Shown here piece after piece: positions 19,166 to 29,333 of a DNA stretch of 64,000 bases. Source of the DNA: Marivivens niveibacter (lineage in GTDB: Bacteria; Pseudomonadota; Alphaproteobacteria; Rhodobacterales; Rhodobacteraceae). Below the pieces are notes generated by a model. It was given only the letters and a program-made list of their open reading frames with translations. It did no database searches and had not been told where the DNA came from. Made by a program: the position numbers and the translations under genes. The DNA lies in assembly GCF_002150005.2 (NCBI RefSeq), contig NZ_MSPP01000004.1:1-64000 (forward strand), given 5' to 3'. Position 1 is the stretch's first letter, and each line of letters opens with the position of its first letter.

Positions 19166-19855
19166 ATGCTGACCAAAAAACAGCTACAACTGCTTGAATT
19201 CATTCACAAACGGGTTCAAAAAGATGGCGTTCCGCCTTCTTTCGATGAAATGAAAGAAGAATTGGGTCTTCGGTCTAAATCTGGCATCCACCGTTTGATT
19301 ACGGGGTTAGAGGAACGCGGGTATATCACCCGACTAGCTCATCGTGCACGTGCCTTAGAAATCACTCGCCTACCCGATGCGCTTGCGTCAAAAACTGGGT
19401 TTAAGCCACGCGTGATTGAGGGGGATCGCCCTGACAGCACGCCACCGGCGGCGCAACCCGTTACAGCGTCTGGCGCATTGGAATTGCCTGTCATGGGCCG
19501 CATCGCTGCTGGTGTTCCAATCGCCGCGATTTCCGAAGTGTCGCATAATATCGCGGTCCCTCAGTCCATGGTCGGCGCTGGAGAACATTACGCGCTAGAG
19601 GTCAAAGGGGATTCAATGATCGATGCCGGTATTAACGACGGCGATATCGTGATCATTCGGGAAACGAAATCCGCGGACAATGGCGATATCGTTGTCGCAT
19701 TGGTCGAAGGCGCGGAAGCTACGTTGAAAAAATTCCGCCGCCAAAACGGTATGATCGCGCTAGAGGCTGCAAACCCAGCCTATGAAACCCGTATTCTGCA
19801 CGACCATCAGGTCAAAGTGCAGGGCCGTTTGGTCGGATTGATCCGTAGCTATTGA
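19166..19855 (+). CDS. lexA: SOS-response repressor LexA
   Basis: A 229-residue repressor and self-cleaving protease that controls the DNA damage response. The winged helix N-terminal domain is '[45 protein letters not shown]' in outline. The cleavage bond is Ala115-Gly116 in '[11 protein letters not shown]'. The catalytic Ser150 is in '[10 protein letters not shown]' and the Lys188 partner in 'EATLKKF'. The length matches alphaproteobacterial LexA, which has a longer linker than the E. coli protein. The SOS box in its promoter predicts autoregulation, and uvrA in this window carries a second box. The gene's last 7 bases overlap the 3' end of comEC on the opposite strand. Confidence 0.97.
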   Translation: MLTKKQLQLLEFIHKRVQKDGVPPSFDEMKEELGLRSKSGIHRLITGLEERGYITRLAHRARALEITRLPDALASKTGFKPRVIEGDRPDSTPPAAQPVTASGALELPVMGRIAAGVPIAAISEVSHNIAVPQSMVGAGEHYALEVKGDSMIDAGINDGDIVIIRETKSADNGDIVVALVEGAEATLKKFRRQNGMIALEAANPAYETRILHDHQVKVQGRLVGLIRSY

Positions 19856-21885
19856 TGAAAATAGGGCATGGCCCCGCCGTTCCATAGGCGGGCTCCTGTC
19901 ACATCACGGGCTGTTATGATCGCACCATCAGGCGTTATCGCGACAGCCCCAACGTTCCTTAGCACGCCGATATCATAGACGATGCATGGACGTTCAATAT
20001 CGTCAGACTGGTTCGTAATTAGAATATCCGCACCATCGCATCCCTGGATGCGGCCCAACGCGGTTTTGCCACTCGCTAGCAGCAGTTTTTCATCAGCGAT
20101 CTGTGTGGTAAAAATGCGCTCGTCGACACTCCAACCGCCGCGCAAAAACGCCTCTGACTGCGCCGCGGCGTCCCCATCGTTTTCCAGCCAGCTTTGCACC
20201 GCAAAACCGTCACCTCGTTCTTTTGTGACCGATCGGCCATCAACTGTCATCACGCCAAAAACCGCGCCACTATCTGCAATCAGAATAGCTGGTCTATCTG
20301 TTTGCGACCAAAGATAGAACGCCAGTACCAAAATCGGTGTACCCATAAACCGACCAACGCCGCGCCGCGCTGCCAAAATCAATCCGCCGATGGTAATCAA
20401 TCCCAAAACGTATGGCTCTGGCGAAACAACATGCCCCACTGCGCCATCCCATGACCCGACCATTTGGGCCACGAACAAAATCCAGCGCAGCCCGATGTCC
20501 ATGATAAACAGACCAAAACTAGCAAGACCGATGGGCGCGAGGCACGCCGCAATCACAGCCCCCGGCATAACAATCATCCCCATAACTGGGACGGCCAACA
20601 GGTTTGCGATCAGGCCATAGTGCGAGATTTGGTTGAAATGTGCGGCACCAAACGGTGCAGTTGCCAGGCCAGCAATTAATGACGAGAAAAACACACCAAA
20701 TGCGGCGCGCGCCCATTTGGGATACTCCATCCCGATCCCACGAATGGCTGAAAATGCCGCGACCAAAGCAGTCGTCGCCGCAAAAGACATCTGGAACCCT
20801 GGGCCAACGACTTCTTCGGGTTCGAAAACCAAAATGCAAGTTGCAGCCAATGCGACTGATCGCAAAGTAACCGCTCGCCGATCCAGGATTACGGCGACGA
20901 ACATAACCGCGACCATGATAAAAGCGCGTTCTGTCGCCACTGCCGCCCCCGACATAGCAAGGTAAGCAGCCCCAGCGCCAATCGCGCAGACCGCTGCGAT
21001 TTTTTTGACGGGATACCGCATGGCCATACTGGGGAAAAACGCGGCGCCCACCCGCAGGCAGGTGAATACAAACCCAGTCAACAGCCCCATATGCAGCCCA
21101 GAAATCGCCAGAAGATGCGCAAGGTTAGTGGCACGTAATAGCGCCATGACCTCTGCATTGATGACGCTACGGTCACCTGTCAGGATCGTCGCCGCAAATC
21201 CCGCGGTTTGAGCGGGCATTATTTCCAAGACGCTGCGCTGAATCGACTGCCGCAATCGGGGCATTATCGGAACATGTGCAGGCGCCCCAGCCTGTAAAAC
21301 GGGCGTTCTTGTATATCCAACGGCCCCCAGGCCTGCAAACCACGCCGCGCGTTGAAAATCATACCCGCCCGGTTCGACTGGACCAGAGGGCGGGGAGAGG
21401 TGTCCAGTCATCATCACTCGCATACCGATTTGCGGCACAGTAGGATAAATGTCGCCATGGGCCGAAACACGCACCAAACGCGGCGTTCGGTCAGGCTCCA
21501 TCCATTTCAGGCGCACGTCCGACAGCGTCATGCGCGTAGCGCCGGATTGTGATCTGTCTAAATGTAAAATGCTGCCTTCTATCGGGCCGTAGTATCGAAA
21601 ATTCAACTGCGGCGCGGCGACAGCATTCGCGCGGATTGTGGCCAGTCCAACACCCAACAAAACGAGTGCTATGGCCCAGAACAACGGCCTGATCGTTCGG
21701 TACCGCAGCCCGATTACCCCGCAAAAAACGAATACTGCTACCCCGCCCCCCAGCGCTCGAACAGACGGTTCTGCCCCCAGTGCGAAATACCAAACAACGC
21801 CTGCGCCAATGCAAACGGGAACCCAAACAGACAAATGGCCGCGCTGCGCCGCCCAATGTTGTGACAACAGCATTGCTAGTCGCAC
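19849..21885 (-). CDS. comEC: ComEC/Rec2 family DNA-uptake channel protein without metallo-beta-lactamase domain
   Basis: A 678-residue polytopic membrane protein of the ComEC/Rec2 family, which carries single-stranded DNA across the inner membrane during natural transformation. Gene-transfer-agent recipients also use it in Rhodobacteraceae. An N-terminal pair of helices leads into an OB-like DUF4131 region, then the competence domain with '[20 protein letters not shown]' and '[28 protein letters not shown]'. The C-terminal 150 residues occupy the place of the metallo-beta-lactamase domain, but no His-x-His-x-Asp-His metal motif is present, as is common in alphaproteobacterial members. It is divergent from gltX across 71 bases and overlaps the lexA end by 7 bases. 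Confidence 0.9.
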   Translation of the reverse strand: MRLAMLLSQHWAAQRGHLSVWVPVCIGAGVVWYFALGAEPSVRALGGGVAVFVFCGVIGLRYRTIRPLFWAIALVLLGVGLATIRANAVAAPQLNFRYYGPIEGSILHLDRSQSGATRMTLSDVRLKWMEPDRTPRLVRVSAHGDIYPTVPQIGMRVMMTGHLSPPSGPVEPGGYDFQRAAWFAGLGAVGYTRTPVLQAGAPAHVPIMPRLRQSIQRSVLEIMPAQTAGFAATILTGDRSVINAEVMALLRATNLAHLLAISGLHMGLLTGFVFTCLRVGAAFFPSMAMRYPVKKIAAVCAIGAGAAYLAMSGAAVATERAFIMVAVMFVAVILDRRAVTLRSVALAATCILVFEPEEVVGPGFQMSFAATTALVAAFSAIRGIGMEYPKWARAAFGVFFSSLIAGLATAPFGAAHFNQISHYGLIANLLAVPVMGMIVMPGAVIAACLAPIGLASFGLFIMDIGLRWILFVAQMVGSWDGAVGHVVSPEPYVLGLITIGGLILAARRGVGRFMGTPILVLAFYLWSQTDRPAILIADSGAVFGVMTVDGRSVTKERGDGFAVQSWLENDGDAAAQSEAFLRGGWSVDERIFTTQIADEKLLLASGKTALGRIQGCDGADILITNQSDDIERPCIVYDIGVLRNVGAVAITPDGAIITARDVTGARLWNGGAMPYFHQ

Positions 21886-21956
21886 TTGTCCTGTCCTTGT
21901 TCCGCCTATATCCCCCTTTCTGAGCCGACCATGGTTAGCGAAAGGTTAAAATACCC

Positions 21957-23360
21957 ATGTCCAATACGCCCGTTGTCACCCGCATTGCTCCGTCTCCGAC
22001 TGGCTATATGCACATTGGTACCGCCCGCACGGCCCTGTTCAGCTGGCTGTATGCCCGCGCTCGTGGCGGAAGATTCCTGTTGCGCATCGAAGACACCGAC
22101 CGTGAACGGTCCACGCCAGAGGCAACAGACGCAATCCTGAAAGGTATGGATTGGCTGGGTCTGGACTATGATGGAGAAGCGATCAGCCAATTCGCCCGCG
22201 CAGATCGCCACCGCGAAGTCGCCGAAGAAATGCTGGAAAAAGGCGACGCATATAAATGTTTCAGCACCCAAGACGAAATTCAGGCGTTCCGCGACGCGGC
22301 CAAGGCTGAAGGCAAATCCACCCTGTTCCGCAGCCCATGGCGCGACGCTGACCCGTCGACTCATCCTGACGCGCCATATGTGATCCGTGTTAAGGCGCCA
22401 TTGGACGGCGAAACCGTGATCGACGATCAGGTTCAGGGCAAGGTCACCATCAAAAACAACCAACTGGACGATATGATTGTTTTGCGTTCGGACGGCACGC
22501 CGACCTATATGCTGGCAGTTGTGGTGGACGACCATGATATGGGCGTGACCCACGTTATCCGCGGCGATGACCACCTGAACAACGCGGCGCGTCAGATGTT
22601 GGTTTATAACGCGATGGGCTGGCCCCTGCCCGTATACGCGCATATCCCGCTGATCTTTGGCCCAGATGGCAAAAAACTGTCCAAGCGCCACGGCGCGACT
22701 GGCGTCGAAGAATACCAGATGATGGGTTATCCAGCCGCAGGCATGCGCAATTACCTTGCGCGTTTGGGCTGGAGCCACGGCGACGACGAATTTTTCACCG
22801 ACGCGCAGGCGATGGAATGGTTCGATTTTGATGGCTGTGGCAAATCGCCATCTCGTTTTGATTTCAAAAAGCTCGAAAATTTGTGCGGACAGCACATCGC
22901 AGCCATGGACGACGCTGCACTGCTGCAAGAACTAGAGGCATTTTTGGCAGCAACAGACGCAAAACCACTTACGGATGCACAGCGCGACGGAATGGCGCGG
23001 GGCATGTATTGCCTAAAGGAACGTGCGAAAACCTTCCCAGAACTCATTGAGAAAGCGCACTTTATCCTAACGGACCGCCCGATTACCCCGGACGAGAAAT
23101 CGGCAAAAAATTTGGATACTGTATCCCGTGGTATACTGAACGAATTGACGCCGCAGTTGCAAAATGCTAGCTGGGACCGTGACGCGCTAGAGGGGATTGT
23201 CGCACAAACCGCAGAAGCCCATGACACCAAGCTGGGCAAGCTCGCAGGGCCGCTTCGTGCGGCGCTGGCAGGTCGGTCGGTAACCCCAAGCGTTTTCGAT
23301 ATGATGCTTGTTTTGGGAAAGGATGAAACCATTTCCCGACTACAAGACGCAGCCGCCTAA
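21957..23360 (+). CDS. gltX: Glutamate--tRNA ligase
   Basis: A 467-residue class I aminoacyl-tRNA synthetase that charges tRNA-Glu. The HIGH-type motif is in '[20 protein letters not shown]' and the KMSKS-type motif is 'KKLSKRHG'. The specificity region '[18 protein letters not shown]' and the C-terminal anticodon-binding helical cage are intact. Many alphaproteobacteria carry two paralogues, one of which serves tRNA-Gln for later amidation; only this copy is in the window and its type cannot be decided. It precedes citrate synthase by 93 bases on the same strand. Confidence 0.96.
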   Translation: MSNTPVVTRIAPSPTGYMHIGTARTALFSWLYARARGGRFLLRIEDTDRERSTPEATDAILKGMDWLGLDYDGEAISQFARADRHREVAEEMLEKGDAYKCFSTQDEIQAFRDAAKAEGKSTLFRSPWRDADPSTHPDAPYVIRVKAPLDGETVIDDQVQGKVTIKNNQLDDMIVLRSDGTPTYMLAVVVDDHDMGVTHVIRGDDHLNNAARQMLVYNAMGWPLPVYAHIPLIFGPDGKKLSKRHGATGVEEYQMMGYPAAGMRNYLARLGWSHGDDEFFTDAQAMEWFDFDGCGKSPSRFDFKKLENLCGQHIAAMDDAALLQELEAFLAATDAKPLTDAQRDGMARGMYCLKERAKTFPELIEKAHFILTDRPITPDEKSAKNLDTVSRGILNELTPQLQNASWDRDALEGIVAQTAEAHDTKLGKLAGPLRAALAGRSVTPSVFDMMLVLGKDETISRLQDAAA

Positions 23361-23404
23361 ACCGACTGTTACAATCGGTCGTTATAGGACGGAATTCAGG
23401 ACCA

Positions 23405-23434
23405 TCCCGAAGGGGCGTAGCGCGCCCCGCGGGA
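23405..23434 (+). promoter_or_regulatory. Strong hairpin in the gltA leader
   Basis: TCCCG...CGGGA (23405-23409 / 23430-23434) encloses GGGGCG...CGCCCC (23412-23417 / 23423-23428), giving an 11-pair stem with a small internal loop. It ends 20 bases before the gltA start codon, just ahead of the AGGGG ribosome-binding site, and is not followed by a T run. It may be an mRNA-stabilising element or a weak terminator for gltX. Confidence 0.4.
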
Positions 23435-23453
23435 CTCTAACAGGGGATTTTAA

Positions 23454-24749
23454 ATGGCCGATACACAAAAAACCGCTACGCTGACCATCGACGGGCAGTC
23501 GTATGAACTTCCGATCCACTCGCCGACTTGTGGCCCGGACGTCATCGACATCCGCAAACTGTATGGTCAGGCTGGCGTCTTCACTTACGACCCTGGCTTC
23601 ACCTCGACTGCGGCCTGTGATTCCACCATCACCTACATTGATGGCGACAAAGGCGAACTGCTGCACCGCGGCTATCCAATCGACCAGCTGGCTGGCGACT
23701 CGCACTATCTAGAAGTCTGCTACCTACTGCTGTACGGCAACCTGCCGTCAAAAGCAGAGCTGGAGAAGTTTGAAAAAACGATCACCATGCACACCATGAT
23801 CCATGAACAGATGCATGGGTTCTTCCGTGGTTTCCGCCGCGACGCACACCCAATGGCAACCATGGTTGGTGTTGTTGGTGCGATGTCCGCATTCTACCAC
23901 GACTCGACCGATATCACCGACCCACGTCAGCGCGAAATCGCTTCGCACCGCCTGATCGCGAAAATGCCAACCATCGCTGCGATGGCATATAAATATTCGA
24001 TCGGCCAGCCGTTCGTGTACCCACGCAACGATCTGGATTACGCTGCAAACTTCTTGCACATGTGCTTTGCTGTTCCTGCAGAGGAATACAATGTCGACCC
24101 GATCCTGTCGCGCGCAATGGACCGTATTTTCACCCTGCACGCAGACCACGAACAGAACGCATCGACATCGACCGTGCGTTTGGCATCGTCGTCGGGCGCG
24201 AACCCGTTTGCATGTATCGCAGCAGGCATCGCCTGCCTGTGGGGCCCTGCACACGGCGGCGCGAACCAAGCGTGTCTGGAAATGCTGAAAGAAATCGGTT
24301 CTGTTGACCGCATTCCAGAATTCATCGCTCGTGCAAAAGACAAGAACGATCCGTTCCGTCTGATGGGCTTTGGACACCGCGTTTACAAAAACTTTGACCC
24401 ACGCGCGACTGTGATGAAACAATCCGCTGACGAAGTTCTGGATCTGCTGGGCGTCGAAGATAACCCAATCCTGCAAGTTGCGAAGGAACTGGAAAAACAG
24501 GCTCTGTCCGATCCATATTTCGCAGAGAAAAAGCTGTTCCCGAACGTCGACTTCTATTCGGGCATCATCCTAGAGGCGATGGGTTTCCCAACCTCGATGT
24601 TCACCCCGATCTTTGCGCTGTCGCGTACCGTTGGCTGGGTCAGCCAGTGGAAAGAACAGCTGGGCGACCCGGGCATGAAAATCGGCCGTCCTCGCCAGTT
24701 GTACAAAGGCGAAGCAGCCCGCGATTACACGCCTGTAGACGAACGTTAA
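23454..24749 (+). CDS. gltA: Citrate synthase
   Basis: A 431-residue hexameric-type citrate synthase, the entry enzyme of the TCA cycle. The N-terminal '[33 protein letters not shown]' is typical of the Gram-negative NADH-sensitive class. Active-site segments are '[46 protein letters not shown]' in outline, with the catalytic His near 'GPAHGG', then '[13 protein letters not shown]', and '[13 protein letters not shown]' with the catalytic Asp. AGGGG lies 7 bases before the ATG. A structured leader precedes it and a strong terminator follows. It stands alone, not with other TCA genes. Confidence 0.98.
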   Translation: MADTQKTATLTIDGQSYELPIHSPTCGPDVIDIRKLYGQAGVFTYDPGFTSTAACDSTITYIDGDKGELLHRGYPIDQLAGDSHYLEVCYLLLYGNLPSKAELEKFEKTITMHTMIHEQMHGFFRGFRRDAHPMATMVGVVGAMSAFYHDSTDITDPRQREIASHRLIAKMPTIAAMAYKYSIGQPFVYPRNDLDYAANFLHMCFAVPAEEYNVDPILSRAMDRIFTLHADHEQNASTSTVRLASSSGANPFACIAAGIACLWGPAHGGANQACLEMLKEIGSVDRIPEFIARAKDKNDPFRLMGFGHRVYKNFDPRATVMKQSADEVLDLLGVEDNPILQVAKELEKQALSDPYFAEKKLFPNVDFYSGIILEAMGFPTSMFTPIFALSRTVGWVSQWKEQLGDPGMKIGRPRQLYKGEAARDYTPVDER

Positions 24750-24756
24750 TTCTACG

Positions 24757-24785
24757 AAAGGCCGCCCCAATCGGGCGGCCTTTTT
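24757..24785. terminator. Terminator after gltA
   Basis: GGCCGCCC (24760-24767) and GGGCGGCC (24773-24780) form a perfect 8-pair stem followed by TTTTT on the plus strand. The minus strand has CTTTC after the stem, so it probably also weakly ends the convergent membrane-protein gene. Confidence 0.88.
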
Positions 24786-25500
24786 ACTCTGCCGGTGCTG
24801 CAATCTGGGCGGTTGATCTGGGCCACCACCGACGCGGCTCTAACCCTAATTCATCGCGCCCTTTCATAAGCCACGCGGCACAAAACGCCCAAATCGCGAT
24901 CGCCTCTAGCCATAGGACGATGCGTAGGTCCATCACCATCCGCTGCGCCGTACCTGATCCATGAACCTTAACCGTGGACGCCGCGATAATCAGAACTGTC
25001 ATCGCAACAATCGTCACACCGCACATTCGGTAAATGCGTCCGCGCAATGGATCGCAGAACCGTGGAAATTTGACGATGCACATGTAGGCAAGGCTGACGA
25101 AAAAGATGATTGCGGACAGGTAGTGACCTGTCGTTGCCGCATCCTTTCCCAGAATGATTTGCAAAAGCGTCGAAATGCCAGCGGCTTGCGGGCCTTCGTT
25201 TGGGAACATCGCGATTCCGATCGCTGCAAACCCCGCGATTCGATAGACGAAATCATCAGGCGATGTTCGCATTGCGCCGCCGCCATGGGTTATCAGAAAA
25301 AATGCGACTGCGCACAGAATGCCAACAAACACATCGCGTAGAACCGTATGATAATAATCAGAAATAGACGGTTCGATCTGGCGTAGTGGTAACAGACCGC
25401 CGACAATCAAAAACAATGGCAGCAGGATACCCAAATACCCCAGAGACTGCCGGACACGGAAATACGAATGAACCAGCTCTTCGCGGGTTACCTCGGACAT
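24784..25500 (-). CDS. Multi-pass membrane protein of unknown function
   Basis: I do not recognise a characterised family. The 238-residue product (start at the ATG at 25500) has about six hydrophobic helices, roughly at residues 22-40, 55-72, 85-100, 125-145, 155-175 and 190-210. The most distinctive features are the conserved-looking 'SISDYYHT..RDVFVG' segment between helices one and two, and the short periplasmic or cytoplasmic loop 'FPNEGPQAAG'. A GTG at 25560 with AAGG ten bases upstream gives a 258-residue alternative. That form starts 12 bases after the paaG stop, so the two genes may be co-transcribed. The C-terminus is basic and tryptophan-containing ('EPRRWWPR'). No catalytic motif is visible. 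Confidence 0.7.
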   Translation of the reverse strand: MSEVTREELVHSYFRVRQSLGYLGILLPLFLIVGGLLPLRQIEPSISDYYHTVLRDVFVGILCAVAFFLITHGGGAMRTSPDDFVYRIAGFAAIGIAMFPNEGPQAAGISTLLQIILGKDAATTGHYLSAIIFFVSLAYMCIVKFPRFCDPLRGRIYRMCGVTIVAMTVLIIAASTVKVHGSGTAQRMVMDLRIVLWLEAIAIWAFCAAWLMKGRDELGLEPRRWWPRSTAQIAAPAE

Positions 25501-25572
25501 AGAACAAACACTCGGAAACAAATACGGCGACAGGATGCCTGCCGCCGTTGTGTCCGTCACTACAGGAAAACC

Positions 25573-26349
25573 TTACCGGCCTTCGAACTGCGGTTTACGT
25601 TTTTCCAGAAATGCCATCACGCCTTCGCGAAAATCGCGGGTTCGACCGCATTTGCCCTGAAGCTTTGCCTCTAGGTCCAGTTGGTCGTTCAAACTGTTGC
25701 CTTGCGACGCCCGCAGGGCTTGTTTGATATATAGATAGGTTTCGGTCGGGCCTTGGGCCAGATGCGCAGCACGGGTTCGCCAATAGGCATCAAAACCATC
25801 GTCTGGGATTGCCTCGTAGATCATGCCCCAATCAGCCGCTTTGCGTGCAGGAATTTTGTCCGCAAATAGCGCCGCCCCCATGGCTTTGGCCAAACCGATC
25901 TGACGTGGCAAAAACCATGTTCCGCCTGCATCGGGGATCAATCCGATATTAGAAAACGCCTGCATGAAATAGCTGCTTTCAGTCGCGATCACGACGTCTG
26001 CCCCCAGTGCAAGGTTCGCCCCTGCCCCAACAGCCGGACCATTGACAGCAGAGATCACCGGCACAGGGCAATCATACATCGCATTCAGCATTGGCACGTA
26101 TTCGTCGCGCAAAACGCGGGCCAGATCCAGATTTGCGGCATTCCCGCCGTCACCCAGATCCTGACCCGAACAAAACGCGGGTCCTGCACCGGTCAACACG
26201 ATCACCCGCGACCGCGTCTGCGCGTCTTTGATCGCATGAGTGATTTCTGCACGCATCTGCGAATTCAGCGCATTCATCTTGTCCGGACGATTTAGCGTAA
26301 TCACTGCGACATCGTCCGAGATTTCTAATTTAATGGCGGCGTAATCCAT
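25573..26349 (-). CDS. paaG: 2-(1,2-epoxy-1,2-dihydrophenyl)acetyl-CoA isomerase (enoyl-CoA hydratase family)
   Basis: A 258-residue crotonase-fold enzyme. The oxyanion-hole elements are 'GPAFCSGQDLGDGG' and 'VISAVNGPAVGAGANLALGADVVIA'. The segment 'FSNIGLIPDAGGTWFLPRQIG' has Asp in place of the second catalytic Glu of true hydratases. That substitution, with 'DLARVLRDEYVPMLNAM', is typical of PaaG, which isomerises the ring-epoxide of phenylacetyl-CoA to an oxepin. A GAGGAG site lies 6 bases before the ATG. No other paa genes are in the window, so a role in phenylacetate breakdown rests on sequence alone; a general enoyl-CoA isomerase is possible. Confidence 0.82.
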   Translation of the reverse strand: MDYAAIKLEISDDVAVITLNRPDKMNALNSQMRAEITHAIKDAQTRSRVIVLTGAGPAFCSGQDLGDGGNAANLDLARVLRDEYVPMLNAMYDCPVPVISAVNGPAVGAGANLALGADVVIATESSYFMQAFSNIGLIPDAGGTWFLPRQIGLAKAMGAALFADKIPARKAADWGMIYEAIPDDGFDAYWRTRAAHLAQGPTETYLYIKQALRASQGNSLNDQLDLEAKLQGKCGRTRDFREGVMAFLEKRKPQFEGR

Positions 26350-26415
26350 TGGCGCTCCTCTTCGCTTTGCGCAAACGTTACTAAACGCAAACAGTTTAAA
26401 AAGCGAAACCCAGCG

Positions 26416-27072
26416 TCACGATTTCAAAATTTCGTCCAGTCTGGCTTTTTCCGCGTCGGTCAATCCGGTTTGCAGTTCTGGTTTGCGGCGGATCGCCAAG
26501 GTGCCAAAGATGATAGCTAGGACCAAAACAACAATCGGCGCGATCCACAGAATAATGTTTGCGCCATTTGTTTGCGGTTTCAGCAATACATATTCGCCGT
26601 ATTTATCGACAACGTAGTTCGTAACGCTTTGTTTCGGATTGGCGGACACGAAACGATCGTCGGCTCGTTCAACTAGCGCACCGATATCCAGCCCTGCGTT
26701 TTCAGCCTCATCAAGAAACCGTTCGATATAAGGCTCATCAATCAAGAAATCATCATTTGCCACATCCAAGGACGCCATAATATCGCGTTGCGCTGCGGCT
26801 ATCGTCGGGTCCATCGCGGGGGTGTTAATCTCTGCGATCAAAGCATCCAGATAGCCAACCAGCAGCAAATCACGAACCAAAATGCGCAAATCGCGGCTGA
26901 TGGCGGCGTTTGAATCGTCGATGTTTTCGTTTTGACAGACTGGACACCGCAGACCCTGCGAAATGTCGCGGGCCGTGGTTTCCAACAACGTGTTTTCCAA
27001 TATTTCATCGGGCTGGACCGCCTGCGCGACACCAGCGACGACCAAGAAGAGGGCGATTAAGATATGTTTCAT
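26416..27072 (-). CDS. ccmH: Cytochrome c maturation protein CcmH with a long insertion
   Basis: A 218-residue periplasmic thiol-disulfide protein that prepares apocytochrome c for haem attachment. It has a signal peptide (residues 1-18), the redox motif LRCPVCQ (Cys43 and Cys46) followed by 'NENIDDSNA', then 'DLRILVRDLLLVG'. The family normally proceeds within about 15 residues to 'YLVDRYGEYVLL'. Here that segment ('YVVDKYGEYVLLKP') starts near residue 153, about 70 residues later. The insertion (about residues 75-147) is acidic and probably helical. A C-terminal transmembrane helix (about 172-193) follows. The gene overlaps the ccmF end by 4 bases. The insertion is in frame with both conserved halves intact, so this is not an obvious frameshift. 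Confidence 0.9.
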   Translation of the reverse strand: MKHILIALFLVVAGVAQAVQPDEILENTLLETTARDISQGLRCPVCQNENIDDSNAAISRDLRILVRDLLLVGYLDALIAEINTPAMDPTIAAAQRDIMASLDVANDDFLIDEPYIERFLDEAENAGLDIGALVERADDRFVSANPKQSVTNYVVDKYGEYVLLKPQTNGANIILWIAPIVVLVLAIIFGTLAIRRKPELQTGLTDAEKARLDEILKS

Positions 27073-29057
27073 TCTGCTGGTACCGCCCCTGCCGTTTTTT
27101 TCCGTGCGCCAGCAGCGACCCGCATACGACGGTCAGTCAGCGACAACAGGCCACCAATCGCCATTAGGATCGACCCACCCCAAATCCAATTGGCAAAGGG
27201 TTTGACATAGCTGCGCACAGCCCAAGCGCCGTTATCTTGGCGGTCACCAAGCACGACATAGATATCGCGCAAGAACCCGTTATCGATGCCAGCTTCGGTC
27301 GTTGGCATACCCGCAACGGGGTAATTGCGTTTCTCAGGGTCCAGAGTTGCGATGAATTGCCCATTTTTCGAAACCGCGATCGTGCCGTGCTGGGCGATGT
27401 AGTTGCGGCCTTGGGTCGGGTCGAAATCCAATGTCTCAACGTTTTCCAGTGTGAATTCATACGCGCCCAGTTCATAGGTTCCGCCGATTTCGACGGTGCG
27501 GATATCTTCGGTCTGCCACGCAAGCATGGCAGCAATTGCGAACATTACGATCCCCAGACCTGTATGGGCCGTGAATTTACCCCAATCAGCACGCGGCAGG
27601 CGCCGAATGCGCGACAACCGCTCTGCAAAAGATGCACGGCCTGCGCGCATCCACAGATCAACAACTGCGCCAAAGACAACCCACGCCCCCAACAAAACAC
27701 CAATCGGTCCCAATGCAGAACGCCCCGTTTGCAGTGCAAACGCCAGCAGCGCCAAAGCGACCGCCAGCAGCCCCGCAGCCCAAAGTGGTTTCAGCACGCG
27801 GGTCAAAGTACCCCGTTTCCATGCCAACATGGCTCCGGGCGGTAGGATCAGGGCCAAGCCGACAAAAAACGGCGTGAACGCCTGATTAAAGAACGGCGCA
27901 CCGACAGACAGGGTGCGACCTACGGTCATTTCCGCGACCAGCGGCCAGATCGTCCCGATGAACACAACGAACGCCGATACTGCCAACAACACGTTGTTGG
28001 CGACCAATGCGCTTTCGCGGCTGATGGTGGAAAACACGCCCTTTGCCTCTAGTGCATTTGCGCGCGCCGCGAATAGCGTCAGCGCGCCACCAACAAAGAA
28101 CACAAGGATCGCAAGGATAAAGACACCGCGTTCTGGATCATTGGCAAAGGCGTGGACGGACGTAATTACGCCCGAACGCACAAGGAACGTCCCCAACAAT
28201 GAAAAACCAAACGCCAGAATGGCCAGCAAAATCGTCCAGCTTTTCAGGCTTTCGCGTTTTTCCGTGACAACGGCCGAATGCAACAGGGCAGCGGCCAACA
28301 GCCAAGGCATCAATGATGCGTTTTCGACAGGATCCCAGAACCAAAAACCGCCCCAGCCCAGCTCGTAATACGCCCACCACGACCCCAGACCGATCCCGAC
28401 CGTCAGGAACATCCACGCCGCCAATGTCCACGGACGTACCCACCGCGCCCAAGCCGCATCAACGCGGCCTTCGATCAACGCGGCCACGGCAAAGGAAAAC
28501 GCCATCGATAGCCCCACATAACCCAGATACAGGAACGGCGGGTGAAACGCCAAGCCAGGGTCTTGCAACAATGGGTTCAGGTCATACCCGTCAAACGGCG
28601 GGTTTTCGATGCGGATGAACGGATTCGATGTGAACAGAATGAACGCGAAAAACGCGACACAAACCGACGATTGCACCGCGAGCACCCGCGCCTTTAGCGT
28701 TTGGGGCAGATACCCGCCAAACCAGCTGGCACACGCGCCGAACAGTGTCAGGATCAATAGCCATAACAGCATCGACCCTTCATGGTTCCCCCATACGCCC
28801 GATACTTTGTACAGCATCGGCTTTGCGCTGTTCGAATTTTCCAGCACCAAAAGCACCGAAAAATCTGACGTCACAAACGCATAGGTCAGTGCGGCAAAAC
28901 TAAAGGCGACCAATATGAACTGTGATGTCGCCGCAGGGTCCGCAACGGCCATCCAGTTTGTCCAACCTTTGTGAGCCCCAATCATAGGGATAATCATCTG
29001 GATCAGCGCAATGCCAAACGCCAGAATCAGCGCGAAGTGTCCGAGTTCAGTAATCAT
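27069..29057 (-). CDS. ccmF: Cytochrome c-type biogenesis protein CcmF
   Basis: A 662-residue polytopic membrane protein, the haem lyase core of system I cytochrome c maturation. The tryptophan-rich haem-handling signature is 'WWAYYELGWGGFWFWDPVENASLMPW' in outline, preceded by 'VWGNHEGSMLLWLLIL' and 'PPFLYLGYVGLSMAF'. A conserved periplasmic domain near residues 520-610 ends in 'RDIYVVLGD', and a final helix precedes a basic tail. The length is normal. It overlaps ccmH by 4 bases. Upstream, on the same strand and 72 bases away, lies the XhlA-like gene of the lysis cassette, which separates it from ccmE. Confidence 0.96.
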   Translation of the reverse strand: MITELGHFALILAFGIALIQMIIPMIGAHKGWTNWMAVADPAATSQFILVAFSFAALTYAFVTSDFSVLLVLENSNSAKPMLYKVSGVWGNHEGSMLLWLLILTLFGACASWFGGYLPQTLKARVLAVQSSVCVAFFAFILFTSNPFIRIENPPFDGYDLNPLLQDPGLAFHPPFLYLGYVGLSMAFSFAVAALIEGRVDAAWARWVRPWTLAAWMFLTVGIGLGSWWAYYELGWGGFWFWDPVENASLMPWLLAAALLHSAVVTEKRESLKSWTILLAILAFGFSLLGTFLVRSGVITSVHAFANDPERGVFILAILVFFVGGALTLFAARANALEAKGVFSTISRESALVANNVLLAVSAFVVFIGTIWPLVAEMTVGRTLSVGAPFFNQAFTPFFVGLALILPPGAMLAWKRGTLTRVLKPLWAAGLLAVALALLAFALQTGRSALGPIGVLLGAWVVFGAVVDLWMRAGRASFAERLSRIRRLPRADWGKFTAHTGLGIVMFAIAAMLAWQTEDIRTVEIGGTYELGAYEFTLENVETLDFDPTQGRNYIAQHGTIAVSKNGQFIATLDPEKRNYPVAGMPTTEAGIDNGFLRDIYVVLGDRQDNGAWAVRSYVKPFANWIWGGSILMAIGGLLSLTDRRMRVAAGARKKTAGAVPAE

Positions 29058-29129
29058 GCCCCTGTTCTAACCGATCAGAGCCCGAGGCCAAATCAAAAGC
29101 CGGTTAGAACGATAGTCGCATTGCCGCAC

Positions 29130-29333
29130 CTATACGGAAAATCCGCCCGCTATGGCATATCCAGTGATCGCCATTATCAATGCCCCCAAAACCAGACGCA
29201 CCAACCATTTCAGCATATCCTCGATCGCATGCAGCCGCGTTTCCACCGTGCTGCGAACGACTTGTTCGACCGCATGGCGGGTTTCTAGCTGCGATAGCCG
29301 CCGGTCGATTTGCTGCGCCCAATCATCCGTCAT
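29130..29333 (-). CDS. Small XhlA-like membrane protein of the lysis cassette
   Basis: A 67-residue protein with a helical, coiled-coil-like N-terminal half containing 'DRRLSQLE' and 'ETRLHAIEDMLKWLVR', and one C-terminal transmembrane helix ('LVLGALIMAITGYAIAGG'). This layout matches the haemolysin XhlA family, small phage proteins that sit beside holins and endolysins and help lysis. The start overlaps the holin gene end by 11 bases, so the two are coupled. The assignment rests on layout and on the 'KWLVR' boundary with its helix, since sequence conservation in the family is low. Confidence 0.7.
   Translation of the reverse strand: MTDDWAQQIDRRLSQLETRHAVEQVVRSTVETRLHAIEDMLKWLVRLVLGALIMAITGYAIAGGFSV

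Noticed and set aside
29104-29322. Alternative 72-codon frame over the XhlA-like gene
   Set aside because: It is a different frame of the same region; the 67-residue frame has the coiled-coil plus membrane-helix layout and couples to the holin gene.
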